A stretch of 42,404 bases of DNA, taken from assembly GCA_036279355.1 (NCBI GenBank), contig DASUJH010000053.1, positions 1 to 42,404 on the forward strand. The letters are read 5' to 3'. Shown piece after piece: positions 1 through 7,935 of this stretch. Position numbers and translations under genes: made by a program. Numbering within the stretch: the first letter of the stretch is position 1; each line of letters begins with the position of its first letter. The notes beneath the pieces are model-generated. The model did no database searches and was not told the DNA's origin. It was given only the letters and a program-made list of their open reading frames with translations. This DNA is from Gemmatimonadales bacterium (GTDB taxonomy: Bacteria > Gemmatimonadota > Gemmatimonadetes > Gemmatimonadales > GWC2-71-9).

Positions 1-399
1 CTGTCCCGCCCAGACCTTCAATTCCGACTTGTCGGCGCCGCGATATGAATCCAGCCACCAGTCGAGTCGAAGGCGGAAAGGCGCGCGCAGCACAACCGGC
101 TTACGATCACCGCCGGCGTAAGCCTCGTGATCTTCCGCCAGCTCGACGATCGGTTCCTCGTCTGCGAGCCGGGCCAGGATCACGGTGAGCGGCTGCTCCG
201 TACCGCTGTGCGTAGCGATTTCAAACGTTTTCTGCGGGCCGGAGCCCGCAAACCAGCCCTCGGGCGACGTCCAGCCGTTCTCAGGCGTTCCGGGCCACAG
301 ACGGCTCGCCAGCTCTAGGGCGCCACAACAAGCGAAGAACTGACCCGGGTTGCGGAGATTGACATCGAGGCGGATGTCGGGCTCGGGATGCTCGGTCAC
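1..399 (-). CDS. csb3: Csb3/Cas8-type subunit of a type I-G CRISPR effector, N-terminal part
   Basis: Only the first 133 residues are in the window; the gene continues beyond the left edge. The start region contains NPGQFFACCGALELASRLW, the signature N-terminus of the Csb3 (GSU0052-type) family, which is thought to act as the large Cas8-like subunit of the I-G (old I-U/Dpsyc) Cascade. The GTG start at 399 overlaps the cas3 stop by 4 nt (GTGA), so the two are translationally coupled. In this subtype csb3 is normally followed by csb1 (Cas7) and csb2 (Cas5-Cas6 fusion), expected just outside the window. The family call rests on the N-terminal motif and on the cas3 neighbour; the exact Cas8 subgroup cannot be settled from a fragment. 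Confidence 0.8.
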   Translation of the reverse strand, partial: MTEHPEPDIRLDVNLRNPGQFFACCGALELASRLWPGTPENGWTSPEGWFAGSGPQKTFEIATHSGTEQPLTVILARLADEEPIVELAEDHEAYAGGDRKPVVLRAPFRLRLDWWLDSYRGADKSELKVWAGQ

Positions 400-3197
400 G
401 AAGCTGCCTCCTCGGCCGGCTCAATGCCCCTGCTCGCCTGGTAGTCGGCGGCGCGCAAGAGCGCCTCCAACCACGCCAGCCCCCAGTGGCCGAAGCGCCG
501 CTGCAGCCGCGCATACCGTCGCATCACGGAGGCCGACAGAGCCTCGTTTTCTCCGAAGCGAACATCTTCGGCCAGGTCCCACTGAGCCTCTTCAAAATGC
601 GGGCGCGCCCAGCCATGGTGGGCCGCAATGAGGTGCAGGATCAGGTCACGCTCCGGGTGCTCATTGATTAATGGATCCGCGGCGGCCTCGCGCAATGAGC
701 CGAACTCGTGGCGATACCGGCCCGACAAATGGGAAACGAAACCACGCTGGCCGCTCTTGGCCCAAGGCTTCCATCCGTCACTGGCCGTCCGCGGATGGCC
801 GATATCCGCCTGCCAAGCGTCACGGTTTTTCCCACGGTCGTGCCAGGTGGCAGCGCTCCGTACAGCCGCGGCGAGATTCACCGTGTGAGCAGAACCGTTG
901 AGTCCGACCCGCTCTGCGATCCGACTCGCTGCCTCGTGAACCTGCGCCAGATGATCATCGAGAAACTGGCTGCTGGCGGCAGCACCGGGGTTTTCTTCCA
1001 CGGCCTCGAGGCCCTGCTGCGCTGAGAGCAGGAGCAACAGGCGCGTCGGTTGCCCCGATTCCTCATCCCGGCGAAGCACGACGCGCCCCGTCTCGGCAAC
1101 GCTCTCCAAACGTTGCCGCAACCACGCGGCTGCCTGAGCCAACGTGAGTCGAATGCCATCGGCAACTGCGAGCGGAGTCCCGCCATCGACGCCAAGTTGG
1201 CGAACCGACCATCCTCCGGTGCCCGGATCCTGCATCAGGAGAATCCGAGTTCGGTCGAGCTCATGGAGTGCGTTGGCCCCGCTCTCTTTCTGTGATTCTG
1301 CGAGATGCGTATCGGCAACATCGCGGACCAAGCCTCTGTCGCTGCCGTCGAGCATACCCTGAGGGTCGAGACCACCAGCCGCCGGCGGCAGTACGATGGT
1401 CGCCTCGCGCAGGCGATGCTGGCTCCCGCTCTTGAGCAGGCTCGTGAGCGTGGCTGCCTCCGGATCGCCTAGGGCGGGAAGGAGCAAGACCTTGGACTCG
1501 TGCAGGCGCTTGGCGATGCGTGTCAGCTCAGTGACCAGATCGTCGCGGAGTGGAGCGCGCAGTCTCTCGCGGGCCAGAATCGGATGCTTGGCAAAGAGCG
1601 TCTTTAGCCCCGACTCGAGCTCGTCCGCCTCCACCATCTCGGCGACTTCCTGTCGCCAAGCGATGTAAAGCGATGGCGGCTCGGCGGTGACCCCATGCAG
1701 CCACCGTTCGACCGGCGGCCGACCCGGGACGTCGTCGATCTGGGTCATTGACCAACCGTCGAGCAGAATGTCGGTAAGCTCCACCATGCGCGGCTCCGCA
1801 GAAAAGCACGCCTTCGCCCCGTCGGCCCCAAGGGAGTTCAACATCCTCCCGAGCGCTTGAGGGGCGGCATTGCGCCCACCGTCGATCAGGTCCAGCGACT
1901 CGAGGGCCATCGTGGTTGCGGCGATTCGTCTTCCTTCATCATCGTCCGATTCACCAGCGGCCTTCTCCTTGGTGCGCGGCAGGATCACGACGTCGACCAT
2001 GGCAACGCCTCGGCCCAGCCGGTTTACTCGGCCAAGGCGCTGGATCATGGAGTCGAGGGTAGTGAAATCCGAGACCATATGGTCACCGTCAAGATCGACG
2101 CCCACCTCACCGGCCGATGTCGCGACGAGATATTCCGTCGCATCAGGCGGCCTCCGATTGGGGTCCGCGCGGAACCCGCCGAATATCGCGCGACGCCTCA
2201 CCTGCTCGTCGGGTGCGTCGTGGAGGTGTGGCCCCGGCGCGGTCATGAGATCTCGCTCAAAGCCTCGAATCGTGCCCGTTAAGAGCACGGTGCGCCCTTT
2301 GGGCAACGCGCCGGCGACCTTCTTGGCGAGGCTGGGCGTGCGAACGTAAACGATGACCCGGCTCCGCGAAGGCTCGTGCCTGAGGGCGTGCCTGACCAGT
2401 TCAGCCGCAGGGTCGGCGCCGTCCGGCAGCGGGTGAAACGTCAGGACCTTCCGCGCCTCAAGCCGCCGCTCTACCTCCGGCTCCTTCTGCTCGGCGCTGC
2501 TCAGGCTGAAGACTCTTCCCAGCTGGCGCTGCGTCGCCGAGAGTTCCATTACTTTGAGAGGTCGTAACGTCCCTTGCTGGAAGGCTTGAATGGCTCTGGT
2601 GATCTTGCCGAATGCCGGCGAGAGATGTGCTTCGTCATGGACGATCAAGGCATCGTGCCCGATGAGCCCGGCGTGAAATGGACGCATCTTCCGCGACACG
2701 CCATAGCCGGAGAACAGCAGTCGGCTGCCGATCAGATCAACCGTACCGACGATGATTGCGGCCTTGGCGGGATCCTGCTGCCACTGCCGGTTATCGGCGA
2801 ACTCACCGCGCAGCGTGCTGATCGCGAGTGGCAGACTTGCGTCACCCGCAATTCGCCTCAGCCCGTCGATGACATCTCTGACCGCCGGAGTGAGTCCTGC
2901 CGAAAGCCTGGAGCGCAGCTGCTCCGCCATTTCGGTTGCCTGATCCACGACGGTGCGGCGGTCAACTACATAGACTAGCCGGCGCGGAAGCGCGTCTTGA
3001 TGCGGCTCGCCCTGCTGTTGCAAGGCAAGAGCAACCAACCAGACAGCGATTACGGATGTCTTGCCGAGGCCAGTCGGAATGCCACATGCTTGCGGCATGG
3101 GTCCCCGGAGCAATTCCTCAAACAATCGAGTTTGCCAGAGAAACGGGTCGTTCCCCGTGAGTCCCCTGAACGCGGCACGAAAATCGACATTCGTCAT
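396..3197 (-). CDS. cas3: CRISPR-associated helicase/nuclease Cas3, type I-G, with C-terminal HD domain
   Basis: 933 aa. The helicase comes first: Walker A PTGLGKT at residues 41-47, DEAH box (VHDEAH) around 188-191, motif III SAT at 220-222 and motif VI QRLGRVNR at 386-393. The HD nuclease is at the C-terminus, with H786-D787 in TWHDRGK, H830 in RHEFGS, the HH pair at 860-861 in AAHHGW, and a late Asp at 918 in LRAADYQAS. The helicase-then-HD order is the reverse of most type I Cas3 proteins and is typical of subtype I-G (GSU0051 type). All catalytic motifs are intact, so the protein should unwind and degrade target DNA recruited by Cascade. The ATG at 3197 is preceded by a weak CGGAG. The gene leads its operon and is coupled to csb3. 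Confidence 0.95.
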   Translation of the reverse strand: MTNVDFRAAFRGLTGNDPFLWQTRLFEELLRGPMPQACGIPTGLGKTSVIAVWLVALALQQQGEPHQDALPRRLVYVVDRRTVVDQATEMAEQLRSRLSAGLTPAVRDVIDGLRRIAGDASLPLAISTLRGEFADNRQWQQDPAKAAIIVGTVDLIGSRLLFSGYGVSRKMRPFHAGLIGHDALIVHDEAHLSPAFGKITRAIQAFQQGTLRPLKVMELSATQRQLGRVFSLSSAEQKEPEVERRLEARKVLTFHPLPDGADPAAELVRHALRHEPSRSRVIVYVRTPSLAKKVAGALPKGRTVLLTGTIRGFERDLMTAPGPHLHDAPDEQVRRRAIFGGFRADPNRRPPDATEYLVATSAGEVGVDLDGDHMVSDFTTLDSMIQRLGRVNRLGRGVAMVDVVILPRTKEKAAGESDDDEGRRIAATTMALESLDLIDGGRNAAPQALGRMLNSLGADGAKACFSAEPRMVELTDILLDGWSMTQIDDVPGRPPVERWLHGVTAEPPSLYIAWRQEVAEMVEADELESGLKTLFAKHPILARERLRAPLRDDLVTELTRIAKRLHESKVLLLPALGDPEAATLTSLLKSGSQHRLREATIVLPPAAGGLDPQGMLDGSDRGLVRDVADTHLAESQKESGANALHELDRTRILLMQDPGTGGWSVRQLGVDGGTPLAVADGIRLTLAQAAAWLRQRLESVAETGRVVLRRDEESGQPTRLLLLLSAQQGLEAVEENPGAAASSQFLDDHLAQVHEAASRIAERVGLNGSAHTVNLAAAVRSAATWHDRGKNRDAWQADIGHPRTASDGWKPWAKSGQRGFVSHLSGRYRHEFGSLREAAADPLINEHPERDLILHLIAAHHGWARPHFEEAQWDLAEDVRFGENEALSASVMRRYARLQRRFGHWGLAWLEALLRAADYQASRGIEPAEEAAS

Positions 3198-3724
3198 CGC
3201 GATGCTGCTCCGTGCAGGAGTTACTTCGAGCGCGAGCAGGTCGAATCTGCGGACAAACGGCCGCCTGGGGGGCGGACCTTGGCACCTCTAACTTTGTCGT
3301 GCCCGTGTGACACCGCCCAGCGTTGACGGTGTCACACCGATGCCGGCGGATTCTTGGCGCACGCATGCCGTGTGCAACCAATGGCAAACCTTCAATGGGG
3401 CCGCCGGTTTGATGTAGACTGCGCACGGAGGCGAGCACTCCACAGACGAACTAATGATCGGGTAGCACCTCCAGCATCGTTCGCCGCCGCAAGCTGAGCG
3501 GGAAGAATTGGCACAAGGCATAAGGTACGAATCGCCGTGAACTTGTCAAGGCGACTTGGGCGTGTAAAGCCAATAGCAAATAAGGAAGTCAGATACGACA
3601 CCCCCTCGGTTGCATGGGCCACTCGCATACTTCGAGATAGAACAGAAGCCCCGATAGCCAGTCAGCCGGCGCGCAGCAATACGATCCTCGGTCACCGAAG
3701 CACCGTTGGGGCACCACAGACGCA
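3198..3724. other. Intergenic region upstream of cas3, no gene recognised
   Basis: About 530 nt between the cas3 start and the stop of the small gene at 3725. I see no coding pattern, no RNA gene and no CRISPR repeat units here. Its base composition looks less GC-rich than the flanks. It must hold the promoter of the minus-strand cas operon, and it carries the perfect inverted repeat listed separately. The short reading frames crossing it overlap each other and have no recognisable motif. Confidence 0.5.
3305..3337. promoter_or_regulatory. Perfect 11-bp inverted repeat upstream of cas3
   Basis: GTGTGACACCG at 3305-3315 and CGGTGTCACAC at 3327-3337 are exact reverse complements separated by 11 nt. 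Each arm also contains a near-palindromic nonamer (GTGTGACAC, GTGTCACAC) whose centres are 24 bp apart, so it could be two operator sites on nearly the same helix face rather than one hairpin. It lies about 108 nt upstream of the cas3 start codon, where a repressor or activator of the cas operon could bind. Its identity as an operator is inference. Confidence 0.45.
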
Positions 3725-3946
3725 CTACGGTCCTGACATCCCTCGTGCGCCGTCTTCGCGCGCGGGCCAACTTACGGGAAGCCCCCTCGCTCGTCGCATG
3801 TTCGCGAAGAGCTCCGCCACCTCACTCATCTCCTCGACGATCTCAAGCTTCCTTTGGAATGGTAGTGCAAAGAAATCCTGATGCTGGCGCCGCCGGCTGC
3901 CTTCCCAAGTCACAAGCGACCAGTCAGGCTCTGTCGGCATTGCCAC
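3725..3946 (-). CDS. Small helical protein paired with a nucleotidyltransferase
   Basis: 73 aa, starting MAMPTEPDWSLVTWEG and continuing into a charged helical stretch (KLEIVEEMSEVAELF). The DWS-x-x-TWEG start followed by a Leu/Glu-rich helix is, from memory, a recurring small partner found next to minimal nucleotidyltransferases. The start overlaps the 3' end of the nucleotidyltransferase by about 23 nt (or 17 nt if the second ATG at 3940 is used), so the pair is probably co-translated. An antitoxin or toxin role is possible but not demonstrated. There are no membrane segments and no Cys residues. It is the last gene of the etfBA transcript. Confidence 0.65.
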   Translation of the reverse strand: MAMPTEPDWSLVTWEGSRRRQHQDFFALPFQRKLEIVEEMSEVAELFANMRRARGLPVSWPAREDGARGMSGP

Positions 3947-4442
3947 TGGCTCCGTGCAGCAATTCCAGCTCCGCTACGTCCGCTAGATCCTGCGGTCGGC
4001 CGGCCTCGCGCTTGAGGCGCAGCAGGGTCTCCAATCGGACGATGTGTGCGCTCGCACCCGGCCGGATCTCCTGGACTGTAGCGCGTCGGAATTCCTCATC
4101 GAAGTCGAACGGATCGGTCACGAAGACATCAACCGGCGTCTCGCGATGTGCATCGCTTTGGAAGTTAAGCACGGTCATTCCCTTCTCTGCAATCCACCGC
4201 GCGCGCTGTGCAGGATCGCCAAAACCCTCGGCAGTAACGGGTACCCTCGGCCTGAAGCCCAGCGACCCGAGCGCGTCGAACGCAGCGCGGATGGCCTCCG
4301 GCTGGAGCTTGATCACGAGATCGATATCCCATGTGAAGCGCCCGTATCCGTGCGCGATTACCGCGATTCCCCCGACGACGATATACGGCACCCCCGCCCC
4401 ATTGAGCGCCCGCACGATCGCTTCCAGGCTCGCGACCTTCAC
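3924..4442 (-). CDS. Nucleotidyltransferase (DUF6036/AbiEii-like fold)
   Basis: 172 aa. The N-terminus LNGAGVPYIVVGGIAVIAHG followed by RFTWDIDLVI is the minimal nucleotidyltransferase signature: GG in the first loop, then D-x-D (DID) for metal binding. Later residues (VDVFVTDPFDFDEEF; LLRLKREAGRPQDLADVAEL) match the KxxAGRxKDxxDxxxL tail of AbiEii/DUF6036 proteins. The GTG start at 4442 overlaps the etfA stop by 4 nt (GTGA), so it is translated from the etfBA message. Relatives often pair with a small helical protein, as here. The substrate (NMP transfer to tRNA, protein or another target) cannot be read from sequence. Confidence 0.85.
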   Translation of the reverse strand: MKVASLEAIVRALNGAGVPYIVVGGIAVIAHGYGRFTWDIDLVIKLQPEAIRAAFDALGSLGFRPRVPVTAEGFGDPAQRARWIAEKGMTVLNFQSDAHRETPVDVFVTDPFDFDEEFRRATVQEIRPGASAHIVRLETLLRLKREAGRPQDLADVAELELLHGASGNADRA

Positions 4443-5434
4443 CCCTGCGCTCGCACCTTCTTCACCTCCTCCGTCAACCGCGGCACCACCTCGAACAGAT
4501 CCCCCACGATCCCGTAGTCCGCCACCTTGAAGATCGGCGCGTCCTTGTCCCGGTTGATCGCCACGATCGTCTTTGCCGTGCGCATGCCGGCCAGATGCTG
4601 GATCGCCCCCGAAATACCGACCGCGATGTAGAGCCCCGGGCTCACCGTCTTCCCAGTCTGCCCCACCTGCGCCCCGTGCTCGCGCCACCCCGCGTCCACC
4701 ACCGCACGGCTCGCCCCCACCGCCGTATTGCCGAGCGCCTCGGCCAGCGCCTCGAGCAGCGCGAAATTGGCCGGCTCCTTGAGCCCACGCCCGCCCGATA
4801 CCACGATCGGCGCCTCCGCCACGTCGAGCGCCGCCTTCTCCGGCGCCTTCACGCCGGTCACCGTCACCCGTTGCGTGAACTCGGGGACTTGTAACGCCTC
4901 GACGGCGGTCGGGCGGTCGGGCGGTCGGGCGGTCGAGGGCGCGCTCGCCTCGAACGTATTCGTCCTCACCGACGCCACCGCCGGCACACCGGTGAGCTTC
5001 ACCCGCTCCAGCACCTTGCCCGCGTACACCGGCCGCGTCGCGACGACGGCGCCGCCCTCCGCGCCGAGCGCCACCACGTCCGTCGCGCAACCGACGCCGA
5101 GCCTGGCCGCCACGCGCGGCGCCAGGTCCTTGCCCGTCGCGGTCGCCGCGAAAAGCACCGCGGCGTAGTCGCGCGCGACGCTCGCCACCGTCGCCGCGAA
5201 ACCGTCGGGGTTGTACTCTCCGAACCCCGCGTGCGTCGCCATCAGCACGCGGTCCGCTCCGCTCGCGCCGAGCGACGCCGCGCCCTCCACCGGCGCGCTC
5301 CCGAACACGAGCGCGGTCACCGTGCCTCCGCCCATCGCGGCCGAGAGCTGACGCGCCGCGCCCACCACCTCGCGCGAGACCTGCCGCAGCACGCCGTCGC
5401 GCGTCTCGGTCACCGCCAGAATGTCGGCCGGCAT
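4439..5434 (-). CDS. etfA: Electron transfer flavoprotein subunit alpha
   Basis: 331 aa. The N-terminal half has the ETF alpha/beta fold. The C-terminal half has the FAD-binding domain signatures: [12 protein letters not shown], the [12 protein letters not shown] loop, [20 protein letters not shown], and [20 protein letters not shown] near the end. It forms a heterodimer with EtfB and passes electrons from acyl-CoA or other dehydrogenases to a quinone oxidoreductase. ATG at 5434 lies 1 nt after the etfB stop. A 14-residue Pro/Arg/Asp-rich insert ([14 protein letters not shown]) between the two domains is encoded by an octanucleotide repeat, described separately. Confidence 0.96.
   Translation of the reverse strand: MPADILAVTETRDGVLRQVSREVVGAARQLSAAMGGGTVTALVFGSAPVEGAASLGASGADRVLMATHAGFGEYNPDGFAATVASVARDYAAVLFAATATGKDLAPRVAARLGVGCATDVVALGAEGGAVVATRPVYAGKVLERVKLTGVPAVASVRTNTFEASAPSTARPPDRPTAVEALQVPEFTQRVTVTGVKAPEKAALDVAEAPIVVSGGRGLKEPANFALLEALAEALGNTAVGASRAVVDAGWREHGAQVGQTGKTVSPGLYIAVGISGAIQHLAGMRTAKTIVAINRDKDAPIFKVADYGIVGDLFEVVPRLTEEVKKVRAQG
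4904..4935. repeat. Octanucleotide tandem repeat inside etfA
   Basis: Nearly four copies of GCGGTCGG (ACCGCCCG on the coding strand) lie inside etfA. The unit length, 8, is not a multiple of 3, so the repeat is read in shifting frames to give the linker [10 protein letters not shown]. Loss or gain of one unit would frameshift etfA. The same GCGGACGG/GCGGTCGG style of repeat recurs at 7259-7360, suggesting a genome-wide element family. Confidence 0.8.
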
Positions 5435-5435
5435 C

Positions 5436-6203
5436 TCAGAGCACCTTCGCTTCGGTGCGGAGCAGCCGCACCAGCTCGGGCACGGCGCCGGCGCCCTCGC
5501 CCACGATGCGCCCCGCCTTGCGCTCGGGCGGCGCCTCGAGCGCCAGCACCTCGAGCGTGCCGGGCCCAAGTGTCACCGGCTTCGTCTCCATCGGTTTCTT
5601 CTTTGCCGCCATGATGCCCTTGAGCGACGGGAGCCGCGGATTGTTGAGGCCCTTGTCGCAGGTGATGACCGCCGGCAGCCGGCAGGTGGAGACTTCGATG
5701 CCGCCCTCGATCTCGCGCTCCGCGAGAACGCCGCCGTCCTTCACCTCGAGCGCCGCCACCGCGGTGATGCACGGCAGTTCCAGCAGCTCGCCCAGCATCG
5801 GGCCCACTTGCTGGTTGTAGTCGTCCACGGCGAGCTTGCCGAGCAGGATCAGATCGTAGTTGCCGTCCTTGAGCTCTGCCGCGAGCGCGTGCGCGACGGC
5901 GAGGCCGTCCGGCAGCGCGACCGCGCGCCCGTCGCCCTCCGCCTTGAGCAGCACGGCGCGATCGATGCCCATGGCGAGCGCCGTGCGGAGCGTCTCCCCG
6001 CTCGCATCGGACCCGACCGCGCAGGCCACGGTCTCACCGCCGCCCGCCTTGTCCTTCAACGCGAGCGCTTCCTCCACCGCGAACTCGTCGTAGGGATTGA
6101 GCACGAACTTGAGACCGGTTTCGTCAATCGATTTGCGATCGGCGCCGGGCACGATCTTGGCCACCGTGTCGGGCACGCGCTTGAGGCAGACGGCGATCTT
6201 CAA
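5436..6203 (-). CDS. etfB: Electron transfer flavoprotein subunit beta
   Basis: About 255 aa, beginning KIAVCLKRVPDTVAKI, the conserved EtfB N-terminus, then GLKFVLNPYDEFAVEEALAL and the AMP-binding region (VDDYNQQVGPMLGELL). I chose a TTG start at 6203, which gives the usual family N-terminus (Met-Lys-Ile-Ala) with a GAGG element about 7 nt upstream. An in-frame GTG at 6227 would add eight residues (WSAARCA) not typical of the family. It is the first gene of an operon etfB-etfA-nucleotidyltransferase-small helical gene. It starts close to the divergent hydrolase gene, so the promoters must be compact. Confidence 0.95.
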   Translation of the reverse strand: MKIAVCLKRVPDTVAKIVPGADRKSIDETGLKFVLNPYDEFAVEEALALKDKAGGGETVACAVGSDASGETLRTALAMGIDRAVLLKAEGDGRAVALPDGLAVAHALAAELKDGNYDLILLGKLAVDDYNQQVGPMLGELLELPCITAVAALEVKDGGVLAEREIEGGIEVSTCRLPAVITCDKGLNNPRLPSLKGIMAAKKKPMETKPVTLGPGTLEVLALEAPPERKAGRIVGEGAGAVPELVRLLRTEAKVL

Positions 6204-6355
6204 CGCACACCTCGCTGCACTCCACACCTCCCGTGAATGAACGCTCGCGACGCCGCGGCAAAGTTACCGGCGGCGGCGGCGCGGTGCCACCCGCCCCGCC
6301 GCGCCCCGGCCCGCGGGGGATTGCCTCGTGCCGCGCCGCGCCCTACGATGTGCGG

Positions 6356-7291
6356 GTGATCTTGTTCAAGAGCGGCACGACGGCGACGTCGGTGACGACG
6401 CCCGAAGGGCTCACGCTCAGGGTCGAGAGCATCGCCGGCCCGCACGGTGACGGCGCCGCCGGCGATCGCCCGGACGATGCGGCCGCTGCCGTCGTCATCC
6501 CGCTCGCCTCCTGGACCATGCCCGACCTGGCGCCGCTTGCCGAAGGGCGCCGGCTCATCGCCTACGACCCGCGCGGGCGCGGCGGATCGGATCCCGTCGG
6601 CGTGAGCGAGCGCGTGGGATTCGACGCCGACGTGGCCGACCTCGAGACCGTCCGCGCGGCGTTCGGTCTCGAGCGCATGGTGCTCGTCGGCTGGTCGTAC
6701 TATGGCGGCATGGTCGCCCGCTACGCCCGCGCATACCCCGCGCGCATTGCCCGACTGGTGCAGCTCTGCCCCATTCCTCTGCGCCGTGTTCCCTGGTTCG
6801 GCCAGGGCGCGCAGGCGGTGGCGTCGCGGGTGAACGCCACCGCAATGACCGCGGTCCAGGCGAGCGTGCGCTCGGGCGCGGCGCTGCGCGATCCCGAGCG
6901 TTTCTGCCGCACGTGGCATCGCGCGATGATTCCCGCCTACGCCACCCGCCCCGATGCGCTCGACCGCATGCGCGCGCACCCCTGCCGCTGGCCCAACGAG
7001 CACCCGCTTCGACTGAACGCGCAGCTCGGCCGCATCTGGCAGGAGCTGGGCGACTGGGACTGGCGCGCCGACGTGGCGGCGCTCGACGTCCCCCGCCTCG
7101 TGCTCCACGCCGACGGCGACTTCCAGCCGCGCGCCTCGGCCGAGGAGTGGGCGATGGGGCGCGGTGCGCAGCTCGAAGTGATCACCGGCGCGGGACATCT
7201 GAGCTGGCTCGACAGGCCGGACGAGGTGCTGGAGGTGGTGGCGAGGTTTGTGACAGGCGGACAGGCGGACGGACGGACGGGCGGACAGTAA
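6356..7291 (+). CDS. Alpha/beta-fold hydrolase
   Basis: About 311 aa from the GTG at 6356. The frame is open from an ATG at 6233, but those first 41 residues are low-complexity Arg/Pro/Gly and overlap the probable promoter. Hydrolase features: YDPRGRGGSDP after strand 4 (oxyanion region), nucleophile elbow GWSYYG with the catalytic Ser, VLHADGDFQPRA carrying the acid, and the terminal His in ITGAGHLSWLDRPDEV. The fold fits proline iminopeptidase, haloperoxidase or lactonase-type enzymes; the substrate is unknown. The last dozen residues (TGGQADGRTGGQ) come from a GGACGGGC-type repeat that has run into the 3' end of the gene. Confidence 0.85.
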   Translation: MILFKSGTTATSVTTPEGLTLRVESIAGPHGDGAAGDRPDDAAAAVVIPLASWTMPDLAPLAEGRRLIAYDPRGRGGSDPVGVSERVGFDADVADLETVRAAFGLERMVLVGWSYYGGMVARYARAYPARIARLVQLCPIPLRRVPWFGQGAQAVASRVNATAMTAVQASVRSGAALRDPERFCRTWHRAMIPAYATRPDALDRMRAHPCRWPNEHPLRLNAQLGRIWQELGDWDWRADVAALDVPRLVLHADGDFQPRASAEEWAMGRGAQLEVITGAGHLSWLDRPDEVLEVVARFVTGGQADGRTGGQ

Positions 7292-7360
7292 CGGACCCGG
7301 CGTGCGTAGGGAGCAACATCGCCTGGTCGTCAGCCCGCCTGACCGCCCGTCCGCCTGACC
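7259..7360. repeat. GC-rich repeat with inverted arms between convergent genes
   Basis: GGACAGGCGGACGG (7259-7272) pairs 13 of 14 with CCGTCCGCCTGACC (7347-7360). The right side is itself a direct repeat of a 16-nt unit (CGCCTGACCGCCCGTC, two copies from about 7336). It sits between the convergent hydrolase and mug genes, so it could fold as a two-way terminator. The left arm is inside the hydrolase reading frame. It has the same base style as the repeat in etfA. Confidence 0.55.
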
Positions 7361-7370
7361 GCCCGTCCGC

Positions 7371-7928
7371 CTACCCCGCCGCCTCTCTCAGCTTCTCAAA
7401 CTCCCGCGCCAGCTCCGGCAACTGGTGATTCGCGTTGAGGCCACTCGGGCTGGGCAGCACCCAGAGGCCGGCGGCGCCCAGGCGTTCCTCCTGCGGGCCG
7501 ATCACGGCGCGCGGCCGGCCGAACGCGGAGCGGTACGCGCCGATGCCGAGCACCGCTACCCAGCGCGGTCGGCGGGCGCGCACCTTGCGCGCGAGCACGC
7601 GGCCCCCGGCCTTGAGCTCGTCGTCGCCGAGCTCGGCCGCCGTCGCCGTGGCGCGCGAAACGAGATTGGTGATTCCGTACCCCAGCTCGAGCAACTGCTT
7701 CTCCTCCGAGGGATGCAGCACGCGCGGCGTGAATCCCGCCGCGTGCAGCGCGGGCCAGAAGCGATTGCCCGGCCGCGCGAAATGATGCCCGGTGGCACCG
7801 GAATAGAGTCCGGGGTTGATGCCGCAGAAGAGGATGGCGAGATCGGGCGCGAGTAGATCATCAATCGTGCGGCCTGCGGCGGCGGCGATCTCGGCGCGCG
7901 TCGGGCGGATGAACGCGCCATCGTTCAT
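7371..7928 (-). CDS. mug: G/U mismatch-specific uracil-DNA glycosylase
   Basis: 185 aa. Residues 36-40 GINPG form motif A of the MUG/TDG branch of uracil-DNA glycosylases, with the catalytic Asn, and PSPSGLNANHQ near 159-169 is motif B, the wedge loop. HHFARPGNRFWPAL is also typical of the family. The enzyme removes uracil or thymine-derived lesions from G mismatches and etheno-C. ATG at 7928 follows the tag stop by 7 nt, so the two DNA glycosylases are co-transcribed. It is the last gene of a seven-gene minus-strand run beginning with the VOC gene near 11525. Confidence 0.93.
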   Translation of the reverse strand: MNDGAFIRPTRAEIAAAAGRTIDDLLAPDLAILFCGINPGLYSGATGHHFARPGNRFWPALHAAGFTPRVLHPSEEKQLLELGYGITNLVSRATATAAELGDDELKAGGRVLARKVRARRPRWVAVLGIGAYRSAFGRPRAVIGPQEERLGAAGLWVLPSPSGLNANHQLPELAREFEKLREAAG

Positions 7929-7935
7929 GAAGGGG

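Noticed and set aside
1-3724. CRISPR array or leader near the cas genes
   Set aside because: I looked for evenly spaced 28-37 nt repeats from 1 to 3724 and upstream of cas3 and saw none. The only repeated structure is the single inverted repeat at 3305-3337.
4439-5569. 45-residue N-terminal extension of EtfA
   Set aside because: The extra residues are Arg/Cys-rich shadow of EtfB on the same strand. The true N-terminus is [13 protein letters not shown] at 5434.
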